Assembly: GCA_036924285.1 (NCBI GenBank)
Contig: JAYKYS010000012.1
Coordinates: forward strand, 2,356,001-2,420,000
Origin: Asterella californica
Lineage: Eukaryota > Streptophyta > Marchantiopsida > Marchantiales > Aytoniaceae
Length of the DNA stretch: 64,000 nt
Reading direction: 5' to 3'
This document shows, one piece after another, positions 57,394-64,000 of the stretch (the stretch's first letter is position 1; every line of letters begins with the position of its first letter). Position numbers and translations under genes: made by a program. The notes under the pieces are model-generated. The model saw only the letters and a list, made by a program, of their open reading frames with translations, did not search any database and was not told the DNA's origin.

Positions 57394-57720
57394 TTGTACA
57401 GGAGTTGTGAGATTTTCTGGGAGTGGATTTGCTACACATATACACGACTTGGTGACTTGCAGAAGTGGGAGCAGAAGGTTGTGCGAAAAATTGAAAAAGA
57501 CATAAAGAGAGTTGGTGTGCTTGAAGAGGATGATAAGATAGAAGGTGTTTATTTGGAGTTAGGATTGGGAGATTCAATCGATGAGCTTGCTATAGATGGA
57601 CAAGAAGATGAGGATCATGAGATGGAAGTACACTCTAGGGAGCTCTATACAACTATAGAGTCATTCTTAGATCTTGAAGTTAGAGTTGATACTAGGTACA
57701 AAATGGTAGACAAGAGATAA
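57394..57720 (+). pseudogene. Ty3 protease-RT linker
   Basis: An acidic frame, KWEQKVVRKIEKDIKRVGVL, then GLGDSIDELAIDGQEDEDHE. It corresponds to the linker at 36265-36522 of the minus-strand element, though the sequence is poorly conserved. There is no catalytic motif. Confidence 0.6.
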
Positions 57721-57862
57721 AACATGTTGCTCAACCATTACATAGTGATTCTAACCAACGAGTCCAACAATCTTCGAAGGAGAAAAGCTTGAAAGATCTC
57801 AAGGAGTTGAAGCTTGGTTCTGCAGATTTTCTTTTACCTGTGGAGGAGAATAGGTTTAAGAG

Positions 57863-58748
57863 ATGTTAGCTAGACATGGGAAAGCTTTTCCTTTTGAAGT
57901 CTCAGAAATCGGATGTGTAGATCTCAGCATTGTGGCACCAATGATCATATTCACAGTTCCACATGCTCCTTGGGACTTGAGGTCAATTCCTGTACCTAGA
58001 GCGCATCTATCGAAACTCATAGAGCTCTTGAAGGAAAAGATGCAGATGAAGATTTTGGAACCATCATTTGCACCATACTCTAGTCGTTGGTTTACAGTAT
58101 CAAAGAAGAGTGGTGCATTACGATTCATCCAAGATATGCAATCTGTGAACCAAGTGATCATCAAAAAGACATGCATAGGACCTATCATCGGAGAGTTTGC
58201 TGAAGCGTTTGCTGGGAGGGCTATTTACTCTATAAGAGATCTTTACTCTGGATACCATCAGTTTCAACTTGCTGAACAGAGTAGAGATATCACCACCATG
58301 AGGACACCGTTGGGGTTGGTTAGAATGTGCACTACCACAAGGAGCAACAAACTTGGTAGCGCACATGATGAGCAGGATGAACAAGGTTCTTCGTGAGTTC
58401 ATTCTTGAGAAGACCATGTCTTTCTTGGATGACATTCTAATTAAATGATGCGTTGAGAAGGAGAAAGATGAGACAATAGATCTGAAGGGGTGTAGAAACT
58501 TCGTTGTTGATCACATTTCAGATTGTGATAAAATCTTATCACGACTTGAAGAGGCGCACTTGACACTATCAAGTGCCAAGTCTTCATTTGGAGTGCGAGA
58601 AGTTGTGATTGTGGGGCACCTATGTGGATGGTTTGGACGTAAACTTGATCCTGGTAAAGTGGATGCCATACAGCGGATGAAGGATGCTTGTGGTTCAACA
58701 ACAAAGGTGAGAAGGTTTCTTGGAGCTTGTGTCTTCTATCATGTATGA
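57863..58748 (+). pseudogene. Ty3 reverse transcriptase, degenerate
   Basis: MLARHGKAFPFEVSEIGC, VPHAPWDLRSIPVPRAHLSK and KILEPSFAPYSSRWFTVSKK, then GALRFIQDMQSVNQVIIKK, YSIRDLYSGYHQFQLAEQSR and TPLGLVRMC. A one-base slip near 58335 shifts the frame; the sense goes on as ATNLVAHMMSRMNKVLREF and the catalytic FLDDILI (two Asp present), with a stop (TGA) at 58446. SAKSSFGVREVVIVGHLC and TTKVRRFLGACVFYHV close the domain at a TGA. Best-preserved RT of the window, but broken at least three times. Confidence 0.85.
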
Positions 58749-58766
58749 ATTCCACACTTTGCACAT

Positions 58767-59276
58767 GTGGCTGATCCTCTTTATGATATGTTGAGAAAGC
58801 ACAAGAGGTTTGCATGGGAGGAGAGACATACTGAGGCGATTCAGAGATTGAAGCAGTTGTTATCTTCTCCACATGTACTTCGTCGTGTGAGCTATGAGGA
58901 TAGCAAACCAATGATACTTACTGTTGATACTAGTTCGATAGTCATTGGATGGACGGTAGGACAAGATGATGGAGAAGAGAATCGGTTTGCAGTCAGATTT
59001 GGAGCAAAAGTGTTGAGTGAGCGACATAGAAACTATCCTCAAGTGAAGAGAGAATTATGGGGAATAGTTACAACTATGAAAGCTGAAAAGGACTATTTGA
59101 TTGGAGTGTCAGTAGTAGTAGAAACAGATTTTTATCACTATTAAGGATGATTACAAACTGTAACACCCCTGATATTACTATGCTACATTGGATTGCTTAC
59201 ATCAAGTCTTTAAATCCTGAGTTCAGACACATAGCGAGAAAGAACAACCCAGTAGCTGATATGTTGTCTCGTGCGA
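58767..59276 (+). pseudogene. Ty3 RNase H, degenerate
   Basis: MADPLYDMLRKHKRFAWEER, then PHVLRRVSYEDSKPMILTVD and TSSIVIGWTVGQDDGEENRF (first catalytic Asp), NYPQVKRELWGIV (Glu) and VVVETDFYHY to a stop at 59142. The expected ETDFLPLL continuation is lost by frameshift. HIARKNNPVADMLSRARYE follows in another frame, matching the DMLSR end of the domain in the minus-strand element. Confidence 0.8.
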
Positions 59277-60779
59277 GATATGAGGTATGAGGAGATGGTT
59301 GAAGATACAGAAGACGTTAGTACTACTGTTTTCTGTAGAGCTCAAGGAGGTGAGAGTGAGCATTCGAAACCGTTCATGGAGGAGCTATATGAAGGAGAAT
59401 GGATAGACATAAGACGCTATTTAAACTTGTTGACTAGACATCCAGGATGGAGTGATGCCCACTTTAAACAGATCAGGAGAAAGGCTTATAACTACTTGCT
59501 ACACAATGGTTATTTGTGGAAGTAGGCTAAGCAAGGTGGTAAGATGCCACAAAGGGTTGTGTGTAAGGTTGATATGCAAAAGTTACTCATGCAGGAGTTT
59601 CATGAGAGCTTGTGGGCAGAACATAGAGGTATTTACGCCACTTTTACAAAGCTGAAGGAGAGATATTGGTGGCGTAACATGTATAGAGATGTAGTTTAGT
59701 TTGTGGAGACATGTGGAATCTGTCAAGAGTATTCAAGAATTCGGCATCGAGAAGGATTACATCATACTTATCTACTTGCGATGCATTATAAATGGGTAGT
59801 AGATCTTGTTATTATGCCAGTTGGTATATGGCAGATGCGATACTTAGTTTTGGCACGTGAGGATTTGTCCAACCAAGTGGAAGGGCGAGCCTTACGGACA
59901 AAATCCACAGAGGGAGTCTACAAATTCTTGTTGGAAGATGTGACTTGTAGATATGGTTGTGTTGGGAAGATCACAGCTGATCAAGGGGAGCTCAACATTG
60001 ATGAGACTAAAGCGTTCTTCAAGAGATGTGGTGTGAAGTTAGCTCTTACCACAACCTACAATCCGGAGGATAATGCGGAGAGTGAACGTGGTCATCCTCC
60101 TATTGTGAAAGCTATTGTGAAAGCTTGCAAGGGGAAGGCAAGAGAATGGCCAAGATTTCTTTCATTTGCATTATGGATTGATCATTCGACTCATAGTTCA
60201 GTCACTGGATATATGTCGGCAGAGTTGATGCAGGGGTAGAAACCTATCATACCCATTGAGGAGCACATACCCACTTGGAGTGTTTTACCTTGGGAGGATG
60301 GTATGTCTATTGAAGATCTTCTGGCTGTCCGAATCCGTCAACTAGAGAGAAGATCTGAAGATGTAGAGATTGCATTGGAGAAGTTGAAAGAGGCGCGCTT
60401 GAGAAACAAGGACAGATTTGATAAGCGTCACCGATTAAGGCCGAAGGAGATTAAAGAAGGAGATTGAGTGTTGGTCTACGATTGTAGCTTAGACAACCAA
60501 CACAGTACGCTTAGAAAATTCTCTAAGCGATGGTTTGGCCCGTATGTGGTTCTTGTCGTGCATGACAATGCTACATATTCACTAAGAGAGCTTGATGGGG
60601 CAGAGCTTAAGGTTCCAATTGCAGGCAAGTGTGTGTAACTCTTCAAGAAGCGAGATGAAGGGATAAGCATGGAGGAAGTCAGAGCAGAGTTTGATCTCTT
60701 GGATGATGACGAAGAAGATTTAGATGACAAAGATATTGCTAACGACAACATCAATCAAGAGGACAAAGATATAGTGTGA
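59277..60779 (+). pseudogene. Ty3 integrase, degenerate
   Basis: The N-terminal zinc region has His in QEFHESLWAEHRGIYATFTK and Cys in VETCGICQEY (HHCC pattern), with a TAG at 59698 between them. The catalytic core 59703-60239 is open: D in KWVVDLVIMP, D in GKITADQGELNI, E in NAESERGHPP. After a TAG at 60237 come RQLERRSEDVEIALEKLKEA and KEIKEGD, a TGA, LDNQHSTLRKFSKRWFGPYV (the GPY/F module), ATYSLRELDGAELKVPIAGK and an acidic tail ending at 60779. No chromodomain is seen. Confidence 0.85.
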
Positions 60780-60847
60780 TGCCGACCACAACTTGTGAGT
60801 GTTGACGCATACCGGAGGATGCGCAAGTGTAGAAGGGGTGCATGTCG

Positions 60848-61435
60848 TGTTGTGGTTCGGCTCATGTGTGAAATTCTCGTGGAACGTAGGTTGTGTTTCT
60901 TTTCTGTGTTTCGTGAACCCTATCGCGTAACTCGTCGATCAGTGTGATAAATGTCACGTTTGTGATTATTTGTTTAAGTGATCGTACGGTAGAAGAATGT
61001 GCCAAGTCATCCATCTTACGCGTTTACTTCAGTGGTCCTTGTCACTGCATTTGTGTATAAAATGATGGGTCGAAGATTCATACGACATTCTCTCTCAACG
61101 GGTGATTTGTGAGGGTGCTCGGAGGTCTGCATGGAGAAGTGAAGAACTGCAAGCGTGGTGGTTATGGACAGAGGTCTGATACCGGCTCCGGATCTTCTCT
61201 TTCTGATCCGTTTCACATCAAGCTTCATTGCATCCACCGCGATCACTTTCGGCAGTGGTTAGTTGCGTACTTTGGCGATGAATTCATGAGGAGGGTGATG
61301 GAATTACTGTTTCCGGTGATTTTTCTGATTGTTACATACAGAGAGACTTGGGATATGACGGTGTACATCTTGTTATGAGGAACAATGGATCTCAACTATC
61401 CATCGAACGTTCCTTTCAACCTTTGGATCGATGTC
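60848..61435 (+). repeat. 3' LTR start of the second plus-strand Ty3 element
   Basis: TGTTGTGGTTCGGC start, about 95% alike to 49328-49920. Shared words are GTCGATCAGTGTGAT, TGTGTATAAAATG (a good TATA box) and CATACGACATTCTCTCTCAA. It is cut at 61435 by the second T1 copy. The rest of the LTR should lie beyond the window. Confidence 0.85.
61081..61435 (+). promoter_or_regulatory. LTR promoter region downstream of a TATA box
   Basis: TGTGTATAAAATGATGGGTC at 61051-61070 is a TATA-box match followed at the right distance by CATACGACATTCTCTCTCAA, a likely start region for element RNA. The same pair is present at 49531-49580 in the other LTR (TGTGTATAAAATGGTGGGTC). Conservation in both LTRs supports the assignment; the exact start base cannot be read from sequence. 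Confidence 0.45.
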
Positions 61436-64000
61436 TATGAAGCCTTGGTTTTTTGTTTTGTTAATTAATTGATTAGTTGTAAAGTAAATAAGAAGAATAG
61501 ATGATAGAAGATAAACGATATGAGTAGAATCGTGTTAATTAGAAGTTTAGTGAAGAATCTCAGTTCTGGAGGAATTTATCAAATCTATGAAGACACTGAA
61601 AGATGATTTCCTCAAAGATGAATTCCTCGGGCAAAGAGCTTTCTAACGATATGTTGCGCGAGATAATCGAAGACCGAATGACGAAGTTACAGCAGACCGA
61701 AGAATGTCAGTAGGCAAGAGGAAAACCCTAACTTCGGCACGTGCGGAGAAGCCTATCGCGGGGTATAAGCCAGGTAACAAAGTCATTTACCTTACTGTTT
61801 TACTTCCCAGAGTGATAGCAGGGGCGCAGCGAGCCGCATTTTCTGATCGCCGAAGTACATCTACTTCGCCGAAGTCGATTACTGACGAAGAAGCCAATTT
61901 GAGAGGGAGAACTCAATTACGAGCGAGGAAAGGATTGCGACGAAGAATCCGTTTGCGGCGAAGCTTGTTGCAGTGATCTTAGGGATGCGAGGGATGCAGA
62001 CAGCTAAGTCACCGAGGCTCCGAGCTTTTGAAGTTAATCGAGCGGCTCTTCGCCGCTATGACAAGGAGCTCGAGGAGATGGGATTAGCATTCCTCTTACT
62101 TCCTTGGTGGAGGATGGTCTCCTCCAAATTGGTACACGAGTTGAAGATCTGCAAGCAGCATCCGGCCGATGCCAACTATGGGCGACCTTGTAACTGGACC
62201 GAAACGCATTGGTTTAGCGTACTGGGGACTGACGATGCAGGTAGAGAAGACGATCTTCTCTTCGACAGCACATCTGCCGCTGCTTCGCCCGAAGCAGTGA
62301 GGAACTTCCCAAATCTTTTCAGGGAATTACCTCAAGGAAGGAACGGTTACCGAACGGGCGATTACTGCGACCCGAAGAAGAGAGAAGTAGCAGATGCGAT
62401 TATGGCGATCTTCAGGCCAAGAAGAACGACATACATGTCAAATTGGCAGATCAATTTCATCGAGCAGCTCTTCGCTGGGAGAAGAGCGCATTGGGCGAGG
62501 ATCTTCTATAGTCATGTGCATAAGCTTTGGAAGGATGAGGACTTGGTGTACATAGGACCATTTGTATCGGTGTTCTATATGGGGATGGGGCTGCTATCTG
62601 ACGCACAGCAAAAGAAGTTAGGCTTTATCGCAGCTGTCGAAGAAGATGAATTTCAGGTAGTGCAGACTTCAGCCCGAGACGCGCAACTAGAGAAGTTCTT
62701 CGACGAAGTCATCACCGAGGAAACATCGACCGAAGTAGCGGTGGACACATCGCAGAGGCAGGACGCGTCGACTTCCACACCAGTTCCAGAGAAGGCGACC
62801 GAAGAGGTAAATCCGGCCGAAGACAAAAATGTAGTCGAAGTATCTCCTCCAGTCCGCAGAAGTGGAAGGAAAAAATAGTTGGAAGAGACGCCGAGGTCTG
62901 TACAGAAGTCGAGGAAGAAAATGAAGATGACTAAGACGGTATGTGCAGATGGTGAAGTAGCTGAGGAAGAGGAAGCCGAAGAAGGAGATACTCCTCGGGC
63001 GGAGAAGAGCGCTGATACTACACCGAAGACCACTCTTTTTCTATCGACGATAGGAGAGATAGAGCAGCTTATTTCTTCGGCGAAGTACATCCAAGAGGTA
63101 GTCGTACCGTTGCTGCTTTCATTGGAAGGAAACCGTGGAACATACGAGGAGGTTGTCGGTCGGCAGTTGAACCTCGCAGAATTAGTGCAAACGATGCACT
63201 TCGGCCGAGGTAACTGGAGAGAGGAGAAAGAGAATTTACGCGCAGCTCTCCTCATGGCACAGAAGGAGACCCAAGCAAAGGTCGAGGAGTTGAAGAACGA
63301 GACCTCGGAGAAAGAGCTTCTTCTTCGACAGAAGTTGGATCAGGAGAAAGATCATGAGAAAGTACTTTCTCTAATGAAGAAGCAACTGGACGAGATGCGC
63401 ACTCAGAGAGATCGAGCTCAGGACGTGGTTGCAGAAATGACTAAGGAGATCGAGGACTCGAGGAGACGACTGACTTTGGCTGAGGAGCTAAGCGCTCAAC
63501 TTCGGAGTAGGATCGAACCGGTACTAAAGAACTACTTCGCCGTGGAGATGGATGCCGAAGAACTGGGATTTCTTCGCCAGGTTAGAGAGGAGTTTTTAGC
63601 TGCAGATGCGGAGGGTACTTCAGCTAAGAACCGGGTAGCTAGGCTAGGCCAGCTGGTAATTAGTGAGCTTAGGGAGGTTAGAGCAACCGTAGAGTTCTCA
63701 GTTTGCGAGATAGGTAGAGAGCTAGCGGTGTTGTTCTTGGTGTCGTTTCAGACACAAGACCTTCATCCGGCGGACCAGAAGTGCTCCCGACTTCTTAGGA
63801 AGAAGATCCGTCATCTTCGGAAAAATCTGTATATAAGCGTTGTGTTGTTCGTATTCAAGACCTTTATGTGTTTTATCATTTTTGAGTTTTCTATTTCCTG
63901 AGTTTGCGGAGCCATTGAGTGTTTTGTCTTCTTCGGGGATTTACCTACGAAGTATCGTAGTTTGCTATGGTAGGAATTAGTCTGGGTGCCGAAGGATTTG
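61436..64000 (+). mobile_element. T1 repeat, second copy, cut by window end
   Basis: Starts TATGAAGCCTTGG (TG changed to TA) within the 3' LTR of the Ty3 element, after ATGTC, the likely target site. About 80-90% alike to 53338-55940 throughout. The 3' ~0.6 kb lies outside the window, so its end and target duplication cannot be checked. Confidence 0.9.
61973..63798 (+). pseudogene. T1 protein, second copy, with stop and frameshifts
   Basis: Same protein as at 53797. It keeps Trp at the site where copy 1 has TGA (MSNWQINFIEQLFAGRRAHW), but has a TAG at 62876 after RRSGRKK, where copy 1 reads Pro. Upstream, a frameshift near 61935 separates the conserved EEANLRG segment from the main frame. 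Near 63727 a ~10-bp deletion shifts the last 25 residues. The coiled coil (ENLRAALLMAQKETQAKVEE) and SRIEPVLKNYFAVEMDAEEL are intact. Because the lesions differ between copies, the ancestral protein was intact when the family spread. Confidence 0.75.

Larger units (their letters stand above)
49328..61435 (+). mobile_element. Second plus-strand Ty3 element, complete in layout, with nested T1 copies
   Basis: 5' LTR 49328-51721, gag, (T1 insertion 53338-56524), protease, RT, RNase H, integrase, 3' LTR from 60848. The 3' LTR is itself interrupted at 61436 by the second T1 copy. Without T1 the visible element is about 8.9 kb. The two LTR starts (49328-49920 and 60848-61435) are about 95% alike by eye. 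Stops in every domain mean that it is no longer active. Confidence 0.85.

Noticed and set aside
62653..63255. 200-codon minus-strand frame inside T1, and 54873-55277 in the other copy
   Set aside because: Antisense shadow of the T1 protein; Ser/Phe-rich because it mirrors Glu/Lys/Arg codons.
1..64000. CRISPR arrays, operons or other prokaryotic systems
   Set aside because: No regularly spaced repeats and no prokaryotic gene packing; the CPSF73-I introns show a nuclear plant genome.

Overview
The window is nuclear DNA from a land plant. The evidence is a multi-exon gene for the cleavage and polyadenylation endonuclease CPSF73-I at the left edge, plant-type Ty3 LTR retrotransposons, GT-AG introns, long AT-rich spacers and no bacterial-style gene packing. 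The repeat proteins remind me of bryophyte (Marchantia-like liverwort) repeats. That is recollection, not proof. Low gene density and nested, decayed repeats suggest heterochromatin, such as a pericentromere or a sex chromosome.

Layout. 1-2240 (minus): the 5' half of CPSF73-I, five exons, cut by the window edge. 2.2-14 kb: gene-poor, AT-rich DNA with a dispersed 0.4-kb repeat (second copy at 17.7 kb), a compact tRNA-like fold at 6902, an antisense 3' fragment of a repeat family called T1 here (7787-8891), and members of a hairpin family. 14-19.2 kb: tandem repeats, a truncated Ty3 LTR-gag fragment, and a decayed reading frame of unknown kind. 21.48-21.85 kb: a small His/Pro-rich protein gene, the only other plausible host gene. 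22.9-31.5 kb: AT-rich repeats, more hairpins, a T1 fragment and one orphan exon of a mitochondrial-carrier-family gene.

31.5-40.5 kb is a Ty3 element on the minus strand with parts of both LTRs, in which the middle of gag is inverted and joined through a near-perfect palindrome. 41.3-45 kb holds older LTR debris. 45.4-61.4 kb (plus) holds two related Ty3 elements in a row that appear to share one LTR (49.3-51.7 kb): the first has lost most of pol, and the second has gag, protease, reverse transcriptase, RNase H and integrase, all broken.

Two T1 copies are nested in the second Ty3 element: a complete 3187-bp copy (53338-56524) with TG...CA ends and a 5-bp target duplication, and a second copy from 61436 that runs off the window. 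Each encodes a long unassigned protein with a globular N-terminal part, an acidic/basic linker and a coiled coil, and each carries a different inactivating lesion. T1 has no visible terminal direct repeats although its ends look like LTR ends, so it may be a giant solo LTR with an internal reading frame. T1 and the hairpin family are the least explained structures here.
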